Shown in pieces: positions 17,651-25,494 of a stretch of DNA of 64,000 nt (position 1 is the first letter of the stretch; every line of letters begins with the position of its first letter). The translations under genes were made by a program, and so were the position numbers. The stretch is taken from positions 434,001-498,000 of the forward strand of contig NZ_JACGWX010000001.1 of the NCBI RefSeq assembly GCF_014137945.1. Direction: 5' to 3'. The notes beneath the pieces were generated by a model, which saw nothing but the letters and a program-made list of their open reading frames with translations, ran no database searches and was not told the origin of the DNA. This stretch comes from Microcella alkalica (GTDB taxonomy: Bacteria > Actinomycetota > Actinomycetes > Actinomycetales > Microbacteriaceae).

Positions 17651-18427
17651 ATGGACGAGTGCATTCACGGTTTCGAGCCCGGCATGTGCGCGTCGTGCTT
17701 CCCTCCGCCCGAGCCGGAGAAGGTCGCGATCCGTCGTGCGCCGAAGGCTCCGAAGACGAATCTGCGCACTCCCGCCCCCGGAACGACGGCCGCGAAGGCT
17801 CCTGAGCCGCGCGCGAGCAACCTCCCGAAGCGCATCTTCCACGTCACGCACGTGCGCAATCTGCCCGCGATCATCGCGAGCGGCGAGCTGAAGCCGAGCT
17901 CCCTGAGCGCCGAGCAGGCCGAGGTCGTGCTTGCGAGCCCGATCACGCACGAGCTGCGGGCGACCGCGCAGGCGACGGCAGACGCATCCGTGCTCGAGTG
18001 CATCGCGTTCTCGCTCACGCCGCGCGCGACCTGGTGGTCGCTCGTGCAGGACGGCGCCGCCGGCCCCACCTGGAGCGACGACGCCCGCCGCGCCCTCGCC
18101 GTCGACTTCATCGTGCTCGGCGTCGACATTCCGGCCGTCGCCGACCGCCTCATCGTCACCGACGGCGACGCGGCCGCGATGACGACCGCCGTCGGCAGCA
18201 CCCCCGACGCGGCGAAGCGGATGCTCGCCCGCGCCGCCATGGACGAGGCCGTCATGCAGGCTGCCGAGGCCCTCGTTCCCGGCACGGTGCCGCTCGCGAG
18301 TGTCGCGCTCGTCGCCGTCGCCAACGACAAGCGCCGCGATGAGGTCAAGCGCGCGCTCGCCGACGCGGGCCTCAAGGCGAAGGTCGCGGTCTACCCGCCG
18401 TGGTTCGTGCCGACGCCGATCGCCTAG
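17651..18427 (+). CDS. DarT-like ssDNA thymidine ADP-ribosyltransferase family protein
   Basis: A 258-residue protein. The N-terminus DECIHGFEPGMCASCFPP has Cys/His spacing of an actinobacterial zinc-knuckle-like tag, followed by a Lys/Pro linker. From about residue 62, IFHVTHVRNLPAIIASGELKPSS matches the NAD-binding start of DarT, and ECIAFSLTPRATWW matches its next strand. DarT toxins ADP-ribosylate thymidine on single-stranded DNA. No DarG macrodomain antitoxin is adjacent. I chose ATG 17651 (GAGGGAG upstream); GTG 17633 is an alternative. Confidence 0.65.
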   Translation: MDECIHGFEPGMCASCFPPPEPEKVAIRRAPKAPKTNLRTPAPGTTAAKAPEPRASNLPKRIFHVTHVRNLPAIIASGELKPSSLSAEQAEVVLASPITHELRATAQATADASVLECIAFSLTPRATWWSLVQDGAAGPTWSDDARRALAVDFIVLGVDIPAVADRLIVTDGDAAAMTTAVGSTPDAAKRMLARAAMDEAVMQAAEALVPGTVPLASVALVAVANDKRRDEVKRALADAGLKAKVAVYPPWFVPTPIA

Positions 18428-18471
18428 CGCGAGCGCACACCACGTCACGAGAACAGTGAATCCGTTTCGGC

Positions 18472-18493
18472 GTGTCCCCCGCATGCGGGGTCC
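18472..18493. promoter_or_regulatory. C/G-run palindrome, member of a recurring motif
   Basis: GTGT precedes a C-run and the perfect palindrome CCCCGCATGCGGGG. It lies about 150 bases upstream of the 18641 gene. Confidence 0.5.
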
Positions 18494-18640
18494 CGTTCGG
18501 CGTGCCCAGGGTGCACAATGACGAGAAGCCTTCGTGTCCCCGCACGACCGGCCGTTCACCCGAACACCCGCACCCAGTCCCGCGCGTGGCACCCGAACCA
18601 CCCATCCTCGCGCTCGACGGACCCCCCGATGGGATGCATC

Positions 18641-19462
18641 ATGACCGATATCGCCCCCGCGCGCTCGAGCTTCGCCTACGCGGGCCTCGCCCGCCCGAAC
18701 CTCCCCGCCGCCGGAGCCCCCGCCTCCGTGCCGCCTCTCTTCAGCGTCGTGACGGTCGAACCGCGACCGGATGACGCCGAGCTGCTCCACGACTCCAACG
18801 GCCGCGCCGAGTGGATCGCCGCCGAGCTCGTGAAGGCCGGCGCCGTGTTCGACGGCAAAGTGCACGTGCCGCAGGCGAAGAAGCTCGCCAAGAATGCCGG
18901 AGCCGTCGAGCCCATCACCCTCAGCGCCCTGAAGGCGATCGTCTCGATCACGCTGCGCGAGATGCCGCGCGTCGAGGCGCAGTGCTTCCCGCCGGGGGTC
19001 GTGCTCGCCGCGATCGAGTGCGGCCCGCACTCGGCGTCGCAGCTGCAGCTCGAGCAGGGCGCCCGCCTGATCACGCGCATGGTCTCGTACTACTGGTCGG
19101 CCGTCGCGAAGGCCTACCCCGAGGCATGGGATGACCGGCACGGGTTCATCCTGTGGCAGAGCTTCGGCCTGACCGCCCTGAGCAAGTTCGGCGGACGCAT
19201 CATCCAGGAGCGCGTCGACGAGCGCGAGATCATGCAGCAGTACTTCGACACGGCCCTCGCCGCGGTCGCCGCGCGCATGCCGCTCGACGTCGCCGACTTC
19301 GCGGGCGTCAGCTCGCAGGCCGGAGCCAAACAGGTCTACTCGATGCTGCTCGAGGCCAACAGCGAGCACGGTGCGGCGTTCACCAAGCTCGTCGACTCGC
19401 TCGCGCAGACCATCGACTGGGGCAAGGCGGCGTCGGCGCGGTCGCCGTTGCCGTTCGGCTAG
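18641..19462 (+). CDS. Unknown protein downstream of the DarT-like gene
   Basis: A 273-residue soluble protein. After 35 low-complexity residues it is mostly helical with conserved-looking patches: SNGRAEWIAAELVKAGAVF, then VPQAKKLAKNAG, FGGRIIQERVDEREIMQQY and AGAKQVYSMLLEANSEHG. I do not recognise the family. ATG 18629 is an in-frame alternative start; neither has a clear ribosome site. Its place right after a DarT-like gene makes it a candidate partner, but the roughly 210-bp gap with its own palindrome suggests separate transcription. Confidence 0.6.
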   Translation: MTDIAPARSSFAYAGLARPNLPAAGAPASVPPLFSVVTVEPRPDDAELLHDSNGRAEWIAAELVKAGAVFDGKVHVPQAKKLAKNAGAVEPITLSALKAIVSITLREMPRVEAQCFPPGVVLAAIECGPHSASQLQLEQGARLITRMVSYYWSAVAKAYPEAWDDRHGFILWQSFGLTALSKFGGRIIQERVDEREIMQQYFDTALAAVAARMPLDVADFAGVSSQAGAKQVYSMLLEANSEHGAAFTKLVDSLAQTIDWGKAASARSPLPFG

Positions 19463-19475
19463 GTCCTCCACAGCT

Positions 19476-19515
19476 CGAGAGCCCGGCGGTGTCGTACGCA
19501 CCCGCCGGGCTCTCG
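19476..19515. terminator. Bidirectional terminator hairpin
   Basis: A 14-bp perfect stem (CGAGAGCCCGGCGG with CCGCCGGGCTCTCG) around a 12-base loop, located between the convergent 18641 gene and the dodecin gene. Confidence 0.75.
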
Positions 19516-19562
19516 TCTGCGCTCGGGAGCCCTCACGGGCATCCGGTGCGGTGTTTTCGTTT

Positions 19563-19769
19563 CTAGTCGTCGAGGACGAACGTGACCTCGAGCGTCACGT
19601 GCCACGTGCGCACCGTGCCGTTGTCGACGTCGACCTTCTGCTCTTTGACCCAGGCTCCTTCGACGTTGCGCAGCGTGGCGCTCGCGCGCTCGATGCCGGT
19701 GCGGATCGCGTCCTCGAAGCTCGTCTCGGATCGTGCGGTGATGGTGGTGACGCGGGCGACTGATGACAT
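19563..19769 (-). CDS. Dodecin
   Basis: A 68-residue flavin-binding dodecin. The order VARVTTITARSETSFEDAI, RNVEGAWVKEQKVDVDNG and WHVTLEVTFVLDD matches the single-domain family; the proteins form dodecamers that store or sequester flavin (FMN in actinobacteria). GAAGGAGG lies at good spacing before ATG 19769. Confidence 0.92.
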   Translation of the reverse strand: MSSVARVTTITARSETSFEDAIRTGIERASATLRNVEGAWVKEQKVDVDNGTVRTWHVTLEVTFVLDD

Positions 19770-19848
19770 GGCGTTCCTCCTTCGTGCGGTTGCGGGTGAA
19801 GGGGCCAGTCAAGGTGCGCGGCCGTTGCGCCGCAAGGGGGTGCGCCTG

Positions 19849-20259
19849 CTAGAAGGGAAGCGCTACTGTGCCCGACTGCACGAGGCCGGTGGTGATCACG
19901 GCGGTGGCGGCGATGAGGGCCGAGCCGAGCATCCCGACGGCGATCGCGGCGGCGTAGCCGGCTCGCGCCGACGGCTGTCGGGCGGCGTCGGCGAGCTCGG
20001 CGGCGTCGACGCGGGTGACGAGGCGGTCGTCGATGCGCGGGGGAGCGAGGCCGACGAGCTCGGTATAGGCCTCGGCGCTCTCGATCGCGGTCTCGATCTG
20101 GTCGGGGCTCGCGGGCTGCTCGGGGCCGACGGGGGCGGTGCGGGCGGCGGGGCGGGTGCGGCTGGTCCACTCGGCGCCATCCCACCAGCGCTCCTGGCCG
20201 GGGATGGTGGGGTCGGCGAACCATCCCTCGCGCGGCTGGATGATCACGATGTCAGTCAC
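19849..20259 (-). CDS. DUF2510 membrane protein (short)
   Basis: A 136-residue protein. Residues about 9-32 form a DUF2510 motif (EGWFADPTIPGQERWWDGAEWT), a short Trp-rich module common at the N-terminus of actinobacterial membrane proteins. SPDQIETAIESAEAYTELVGLAPP follows in pieces, and one hydrophobic segment lies at about 103-130. The middle block recurs in the gene at 20366, so the two are paralogues. GTG start. A C/G-run palindrome lies about 40 bases upstream. Function unknown. Confidence 0.75.
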   Translation of the reverse strand: MTDIVIIQPREGWFADPTIPGQERWWDGAEWTSRTRPAARTAPVGPEQPASPDQIETAIESAEAYTELVGLAPPRIDDRLVTRVDAAELADAARQPSARAGYAAAIAVGMLGSALIAATAVITTGLVQSGTVALPF

Positions 20260-20298
20260 GTGAGAATGCTCCGGGATGCCCCTGGCATTTTTCGGAGC

Positions 20299-20319
20299 GC
20301 CCCCCGAATGGGGGGTGTG
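20299..20319. promoter_or_regulatory. C/G-run palindrome, member of a recurring motif
   Basis: CCCCCC-GAAT-GGGGGG followed by TGTG, about 40 bases upstream of the DUF2510 gene that starts at 20259. Confidence 0.5.
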
Positions 20320-20365
20320 AATCTGCGATCGCGGCTCGGGTTGCTAGTTGGTGCTCGTTCGGAGG

Positions 20366-20848
20366 TCAGCGGCGCGTGCGGATCGCCCCGACGAGGATGC
20401 CGGCGAAGAAGACGACGGCTCCGGCGACGGCGAGCAGGATCGCCGCGGTGGTCTGCAGTGCAAGCACGCCGACGAGGCCGTACACACCCACGATGACGGC
20501 GATGACTCCGGCGAAGACGAGCAGCAGTGATAACCCGCCGACGAGTCGGCGCGTCTTGCGGTCGCGCTTGGGTGCGGTGGCGACCGACAGCAGCGGCACG
20601 GATGCGGGCGACGTCGGGGGAGCGAGGTCGACGAGCTCGCTGTAGGCCTCGGCGCTGAGGATGGCGGCGTTGAGCTGGTCGGGGCTTGCGAGCGCGGTCG
20701 GCTCGACGAGCTGTGACTTGGCGGATTCGCGCGTCTCGTTCGTCCAGGACGTGCCGTCCCAGCGGCGCTCATGGCCGGGGGAGGTCGGGTCGGGGAACCA
20801 GCCCTCGGCGGGCGGTGCCTGGCCGTAGTCGGCGGGGTTAAGGGTCAT
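20366..20848 (-). CDS. DUF2510 membrane protein, paralogue of the downstream gene
   Basis: A 160-residue protein. DUF2510 at about 15-37 (EGWFPDPTSPGHERRWDG), then ASPDQLNAAILSAEAYSELV in the same order as in the 19849 gene, and two membrane helices at about 100-155 ending in IRTRR (positive inside). Both genes are on the minus strand about 105 bp apart. Function unknown; DUF2510 is thought of as a protein-interaction module. Confidence 0.75.
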   Translation of the reverse strand: MTLNPADYGQAPPAEGWFPDPTSPGHERRWDGTSWTNETRESAKSQLVEPTALASPDQLNAAILSAEAYSELVDLAPPTSPASVPLLSVATAPKRDRKTRRLVGGLSLLLVFAGVIAVIVGVYGLVGVLALQTTAAILLAVAGAVVFFAGILVGAIRTRR

Positions 20849-20952
20849 GGCGGGTTCCTCGGGGCTCGGGTGGGCGCGCGTGGGTGAGGCGCGCGGTGAG
20901 GTGAGTTCATTATGCGGCGCGGTGGGCGCCGTGGCGAGCAGGTGGGCTCGCG

Positions 20953-21849
20953 CTACGAGGTGAATGTCGCGAACCGCTCGGCGAGGAAGTCGCGATCGGG
21001 GCGGTCGTCGCGACGGGCCGGCAGCTCGAGCGGCTTGCCGTTCATCGCCTGGAGGCCGTACTGCAGCATGGGCCCGTCACGATCGGCGAGCAGACGTTCG
21101 TTGATATGCACGACGTAGTCGGGGCTGACCCCGAGGAAGTTCTGGTCGTAGGCGGCGTGATGAATCTTGCACATCGCCATGCCGTTCGTAACGACGGGCA
21201 ACCCCCGCTCGTCGGTGTCGGCGATGATGTGCGCGGCGTCGAGGAGCTCGGCGTACTTCAGAGTGCAGACCGCACACCGCTTGTTGTAAGCGCTGAGCAC
21301 GCGCGCCCGAAACACAGGCTGGTGCACGCGCTGTTTGACGAGGCGTTCGACGTAACGCTTGTCGAGCGTGGTCGCCGTGGTGGCGCGCACGCCGCTCTCG
21401 TCGATGTCGATGACGAACTGGCGGCGCTCGGGCAACACGTCGATGACGCGCACCGGAAAGACGGGAACGTAGAGGTTCGGCAGCGGCTTCTCGAACAGGA
21501 TGATCGGCACCTGCTGCTCGAACGCGACGTGCAGCTTGCGGTTGTCGCCGGCGTTGAGGGGGCCCTGCGCCCACGAGTAATAGAGCAACCCACTCGAGCG
21601 GTCGATGGCGTCGTCATAGACGTTGTAGCGGCCTTTATCGCCGGCCGAGACGATCGCCAGGGTGGCATCGAACTCGGCCGGGTTGCGGATGCCCTTGTTG
21701 CGGTCGATGAGCGGGATGCGCAGGCCGCCTCGCAGCGTGAACGCGGTCAGCTCGTCCCGGCTGGCAAAGCCACCTCGCGCGTCGATGAAGAGCTCAAGCT
21801 CGGCGAAGATCTCCAACCGCAGACGTGCCTGTTCCTCGCTCGACAGCAT
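20953..21849 (-). CDS. HNH endonuclease, COG3440-like (putative restriction enzyme)
   Basis: A 298-residue protein. The C-terminal HNH domain has zinc cysteines C192 and C195 (RCAVCTLKY), the catalytic region ELLDAAHIIADTD (H207) and GMAMCKIHHAAYD (C227, H230). The N-terminal 180 residues resemble the recognition part of COG3440 proteins, some of which restrict modified DNA. ATG 21849 has AAGGAG at 5 bases; GTG 21855 is an alternative. It is divergent from a NERD-helicase, with a C/G-run palindrome between them. Restriction of foreign DNA is the likely job. Confidence 0.8.
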   Translation of the reverse strand: MLSSEEQARLRLEIFAELELFIDARGGFASRDELTAFTLRGGLRIPLIDRNKGIRNPAEFDATLAIVSAGDKGRYNVYDDAIDRSSGLLYYSWAQGPLNAGDNRKLHVAFEQQVPIILFEKPLPNLYVPVFPVRVIDVLPERRQFVIDIDESGVRATTATTLDKRYVERLVKQRVHQPVFRARVLSAYNKRCAVCTLKYAELLDAAHIIADTDERGLPVVTNGMAMCKIHHAAYDQNFLGVSPDYVVHINERLLADRDGPMLQYGLQAMNGKPLELPARRDDRPDRDFLAERFATFTS

Positions 21850-21900
21850 CCGCACTCCTTGCCCTATTTCACCGCAGCCTATTGGTAAGCCCAGACTTTG

Positions 21901-21920
21901 CCACCGATTCGGGGGTGTCG
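21901..21920. promoter_or_regulatory. C/G-run motif between HNH and NERD-helicase genes
   Basis: CCACC-GATTC-GGGGGTGTCG, an imperfect palindrome related to the others, within the 105-bp divergent intergenic region. Confidence 0.35.
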
Positions 21921-21954
21921 ACTGCGATAACCAATCGACCTACGCTCAACTCCA

Positions 21955-23688
21955 ATGGCACGGATGATCCCTCCGACGATCGGCGATGACGCCCCACCGG
22001 GGGAGCACGCCGTCTTCGCGGCGCTCCGCGACGCGCCTCGCACCGACGACTGGGTCGTCTTCCACTCGCTCGAGATCGCGCGGCACGTCAGTCAGGTGCA
22101 GGGCGAAGCCGACTTTGTGGTCGTGGCGCCAGGGCAGGGCATCCTGGTCATCGAAGTGAAGTCGCACGAGAGCATCGAGGCTGACGGCGAAGGGCGCTGG
22201 CGCTACGGCAGCCGCGACTGGGTCACACGCAGCCCCTTCGAACAGGCCTCGGGCGCGCAGCACTCCATCATCGAATACCTGCAGTCGAAAGGATCTGGAC
22301 CCGTCGGCTACCCGGTCTTTCACGCCGCGTGGCTCACGCAGCTGAGCAAGACCAAGATCGCCCACAGCATCAGCTGGCACGACTGGCAATTGCTGGATGC
22401 CGCAGACCTCGCGAATGGCAACGCCGCCGCCGCGGTGATCCGCACGCTGACCCACGCGAACACACACCTCGCCGAGAACGTCAGCGGATACCGCCGCGTC
22501 GCGGGACAACCCGACGCTGCGCACACCGCCAGAATCACAGAACTCCTCATCCCACGATTCGTCGCCGAGCTCAGCGCGAAAGAGCTCGCGCGGCGCCGCG
22601 AGGCCGAGCAAGCCCAGTTCACGGCCGAGCAAGTGAAGGTGCTCGACGTGGTCGGAACCAACCCGCGGCTGCTGGTCGAGGGGCCCGCCGGCTCGGGAAA
22701 GACGTGGGTTGCGGCGGAGGCCGCGCGCCGAGCCTGCGTTGCCGGAAAGCGCACCCTCGTCGTCGTCTTCAACCGCCTCATCGAAGCCCGGCTCGCCGAG
22801 CTGTGCGGTGAGGGGGTGGAGGTGCGGCGCATCCACTCGCTGATGGCGCAGGTCGTCGACCGGCATGCAGGGCGCAACGAGGCGCGGCGCAAACTCGAGA
22901 GCGGGCGCGTCGAGCCGGAGTGGTACGACCAGACCCTGCCCGAGCAGGCGCTCGAGGCGGCGCTCGAGCTGGGTCCGCAGTTCGATTACCTCGTCGTCGA
23001 CGAGGCGCAAGATGTGGCGCTCGAGCAGTACCTCGACGTGCTCGACGCGCTGCTCGTGGGCGGGCTCGAGCGCGCCTCGGTCTTCATCACCGGAGACTTC
23101 GACCACCAGGTCATCTACCGCCGGCACGCTGAGGACGGCACCGACGATGCACCGGATGCCCGCGCCACCGTGCTGCGCCGCATCCCGGGTCTCGTGACGC
23201 TGCAGCTGCGGTCGAACGTGCGCATGACCCCCGAGGTGGCGCGCTTCGTGGCCGAGCTCATCGGCGAGCCGACCCTGTACAGCAACCACCGCCGCAGTGA
23301 CGACGACCAGGTCGCCGTCGAGCGCCACCCCTTCACCACCATGGATGAGCAGCAGCACCTGCTCGCTGACGCCATCGAGCGAATCCTGTCGGAGCCGTTC
23401 ACGGTTCGCGAGCTGGTCATTCTGTCGCCCTACGCACGCGACCGGTCGGCTGCAGGCCATGCTCGGGCAGGTCAGGCCATCGATAATCACCTCACCTCAC
23501 GGCTCGGCATGAATATCCAAGACCCGATGCTCATCAGGTGGGGGAGCATCCACGAGTTCAAAGGTCTGGAAGCAGCCGCGGTGATCTTAACCGATGTCAA
23601 CCTGTCGAAGGGCTACCACCGCGACCTGCTTTACGTGGGGGCGTCCCGCGCGACCGACCGGCTTGTGGTCCTGGAGCAAATCAGCTGA
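21955..23688 (+). CDS. NERD domain plus superfamily 1 helicase
   Basis: A 577-residue fusion. Residues about 15-120 are a NERD nuclease-related domain with the active-site pattern EADFVVV (D53) and VIEVKS (E67, K69). A UvrD-like helicase follows: motif I GPAGSGKT (243-250), motif II DEAQD (349-353), motif III GDFDHQVIY, and the C-terminal EFKGLEA and LLYVGASRATDRLVVL. Proteins of this make-up occur in defence islands and probably cut and unwind foreign DNA. Here it faces an HNH nuclease and precedes disrupted genes, which supports that reading. The start is ATG 21955. Confidence 0.85.
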   Translation: MARMIPPTIGDDAPPGEHAVFAALRDAPRTDDWVVFHSLEIARHVSQVQGEADFVVVAPGQGILVIEVKSHESIEADGEGRWRYGSRDWVTRSPFEQASGAQHSIIEYLQSKGSGPVGYPVFHAAWLTQLSKTKIAHSISWHDWQLLDAADLANGNAAAAVIRTLTHANTHLAENVSGYRRVAGQPDAAHTARITELLIPRFVAELSAKELARRREAEQAQFTAEQVKVLDVVGTNPRLLVEGPAGSGKTWVAAEAARRACVAGKRTLVVVFNRLIEARLAELCGEGVEVRRIHSLMAQVVDRHAGRNEARRKLESGRVEPEWYDQTLPEQALEAALELGPQFDYLVVDEAQDVALEQYLDVLDALLVGGLERASVFITGDFDHQVIYRRHAEDGTDDAPDARATVLRRIPGLVTLQLRSNVRMTPEVARFVAELIGEPTLYSNHRRSDDDQVAVERHPFTTMDEQQHLLADAIERILSEPFTVRELVILSPYARDRSAAGHARAGQAIDNHLTSRLGMNIQDPMLIRWGSIHEFKGLEAAAVILTDVNLSKGYHRDLLYVGASRATDRLVVLEQIS

Positions 23689-23820
23689 ACAGATTGTCTG
23701 GACGCTTTACCCTCGGAGTGCCATTCGACTGACGGTCCCCACCCCGGCATTACCGTTGTCCCTCCAATTGGGGCCATCGACCGTTCCGACACGCCCGTTG
23801 CCGCGCTTCCCAAGTTGACG

Positions 23821-23843
23821 ACCCCTCGATAACGTCGAGGGGT
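23821..23843. terminator. Hairpin after the NERD-helicase gene
   Basis: ACCCCTCGA and TCGAGGGGT pair perfectly around TAACG. It could be a terminator lacking a T-run. It also resembles the C/G-run motif, since TGTCG follows. Confidence 0.4.
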
Positions 23844-23954
23844 GTCGCCAGCTCACCTCACCCGTTCCGAAGCCGGGTCGCGCGGCAACATCCAACCTTC
23901 CGTGAGGCGCCACAACTTTTCAGCGACCGCTACGGGCCCAGTAATTGTCGACGT

Positions 23955-24174
23955 TTGCGGGCCGGCTTGAGGGCGCCCCGCTACATACGCTGCCCGGTGT
24001 GCGGTCAGCGGGCCGCGCTCAAAGGAGGTTCGATCATTGGTGCCCACGCAAGCGCAAAGCACGAGAGCTGTGCAGGCCCACGCGAACTTCGCCACGAAGT
24101 AGGGGACCCGACTCGTCGCGACCAGTTTGTGCTCGTCCATCGACTTGAGGAGTTTTTGTCGCGCGTCAGAATGT
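23955..24174 (+). pseudogene. Possible zinc-ribbon protein fragment cut by the IS3 element
   Basis: The frame reads APRYIRCPVCGQRAALKGG, then IIGAHASAKHESCAG, a CxxC...H...C arrangement as in small phage-type zinc-ribbon proteins. The only nearby start is TTG 23955, and the frame runs into the left end of the IS3-type element. I regard it as a plausible but weak gene remnant. Confidence 0.25.
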
Positions 24175-25486
24175 TTGGCAGGGGTAGTTAGTTGCTGATG
24201 CAACGCCCCAGCTGAAAGGTCTGAATGTCATGAGTCGTCCCCCCACGATCCCCGCGGAGAAGAAGCTCCGCATCGTGTTGTCCGTGCTGCAGGGCGAGAT
24301 CACGATCGCCGAGGCAGCCCGCCGCGAGAAGGTCTCCGAGCAAGCGATCGGGAACTGGAAGCGCCAGTTCCTCGAGGGCGGCAAGGCTGGGATCGAGGCG
24401 GGCAAGTCCAAGCCCTCGACCCGGGAGCAGCAACTCGAGGACGAGGTCGCCGAGCTCACCCAGGCTCTGGGTGAGGCAGCGGTTGAGATCCGCGTCTGGA
24501 AGAAGAGCGCCGAGGGCCGCTTGGGCCCTTCGAGGACCTCGAGGTGATCCGCGTCGAGGCGGGCATGTCGACTTCGAGGTTCTGCCAGCTGATCGACATG
24601 CCCGAACGCACCTGGCGGCGCTGGCAGGCCAAAGCGAAGCAGTCCCGACCGCCGAAGGGCCCGTGGCCGCAGCCGGCGAGGGAGGCGGCCCGCGAGCTCG
24701 CCACGAAACACGCCTTGGCGCATCCGGCGTGGGGTCATCGGAAGATCTGGGCGATGACGCGGCATGACGGTCATAAGGTGTCGCAGGCGACTGTGCTGCG
24801 GCTGCTGCGCGATGACGGGCTGATCCTGCCGTCCGAGTACCAGAGGCAGCGCCGCCAGCTCGCGGCGGATCGCAAGGCCGCGTTCGCGAGAAACCCGACG
24901 GGGCCCAATCAGGTGTGGCAGCTGGACTTCAGCGAGTTCGAGACCACGACCGGTGGCACCTGGCGGATCGCCGGGTGCCGGGACTGGTTCTCCAAGGTCG
25001 AGCATCCGTTCCACGTGTCGCCGACAGCGAATCAGCACGACGCGATCGCGGCGATAGAGCTCGCCTTGGTCGATTACGAAGCGATGTTCGGGCACCCGCT
25101 CGTCGACACCTGCCCTATCGATCCCGAGACCGGTGAGCTGCTGCCGGTGGTGACGATCGTGACGGACAACGGCGGCCCGTTCCGGTCGCTGAATTTCGAG
25201 CTGTTCATCATGCGCCACCCCGAGCTACGTCACGTCCGCACCCGAGTGAGATCACCGGGTCAGAACGGGTCACGCGAACGCGGATTCGGAACATTGAAAT
25301 ACGAGCGGCTGTTCCTCGACGACATCCCCGACGCGCTCACCCTCGTCGAACGCGCAGAGGACTACCGCATCGAGTACAACACCGAACGTCCTCACGAAGC
25401 GATCGCCTGGAACCGGCCGATCGACGTGCACCTCGGCCTGGCCGACCCCACCATCCCCAACTTCGAAATCGAAGAAACCCTGCCAA
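24175..25486 (+). mobile_element. IS3-family insertion sequence
   Basis: Two overlapping transposase genes are bounded by short inverted repeats: TTGGCAGGG at about 24175 on the left, and its reverse complement CCCTGCCAA at 25478-25486. Exact tips and target duplication are unclear, because the sequence outside the two ends does not match. A deletion next to the element is therefore likely. OrfB's stop lies a few bases past the right repeat. Confidence 0.75.
24230..24547 (+). CDS. IS3 family transposase OrfA (helix-turn-helix)
   Basis: A 105-residue DNA-binding subunit. KLRIVLSVLQGEITIAEAAR then KVSEQAIGNWKRQFLEGG is the IS3 OrfA helix-turn-helix, followed by a leucine-zipper-like segment (EQQLEDEVAELTQALGEA). 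It binds the element ends. GAAAGG precedes ATG 24230. Its TGA overlaps the GTG of OrfB. Confidence 0.9.
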   Translation: MSRPPTIPAEKKLRIVLSVLQGEITIAEAARREKVSEQAIGNWKRQFLEGGKAGIEAGKSKPSTREQQLEDEVAELTQALGEAAVEIRVWKKSAEGRLGPSRTSR

Positions 25487-25494
25487 CTACTTGA
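24544..25494 (+). CDS. IS3 family transposase OrfB (DDE integrase core)
   Basis: A 316-residue catalytic subunit of the rve superfamily. The triad is D128 in WQLDFSEF, D208 in VTDNGG and E245 in GSRERGFG. The N-terminal HTH_21-like region (HPAWGHRKIWAM) is present. GTG 24544 overlaps OrfA's stop (GTGA), so OrfB may be made by reinitiation and also by frameshift fusion. Both genes are intact. Confidence 0.9.
   Translation: MIRVEAGMSTSRFCQLIDMPERTWRRWQAKAKQSRPPKGPWPQPAREAARELATKHALAHPAWGHRKIWAMTRHDGHKVSQATVLRLLRDDGLILPSEYQRQRRQLAADRKAAFARNPTGPNQVWQLDFSEFETTTGGTWRIAGCRDWFSKVEHPFHVSPTANQHDAIAAIELALVDYEAMFGHPLVDTCPIDPETGELLPVVTIVTDNGGPFRSLNFELFIMRHPELRHVRTRVRSPGQNGSRERGFGTLKYERLFLDDIPDALTLVERAEDYRIEYNTERPHEAIAWNRPIDVHLGLADPTIPNFEIEETLPTT

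Larger units (their letters stand above)
23689..24174. other. Stretch without a confident gene
   Basis: About 485 bases between the NERD-helicase and the IS3-type element. It contains a 9-bp perfect hairpin (23821-23843) and a short zinc-ribbon-like reading frame, listed separately. No other coding signal is convincing; it is probably debris from rearrangements. Confidence 0.5.
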
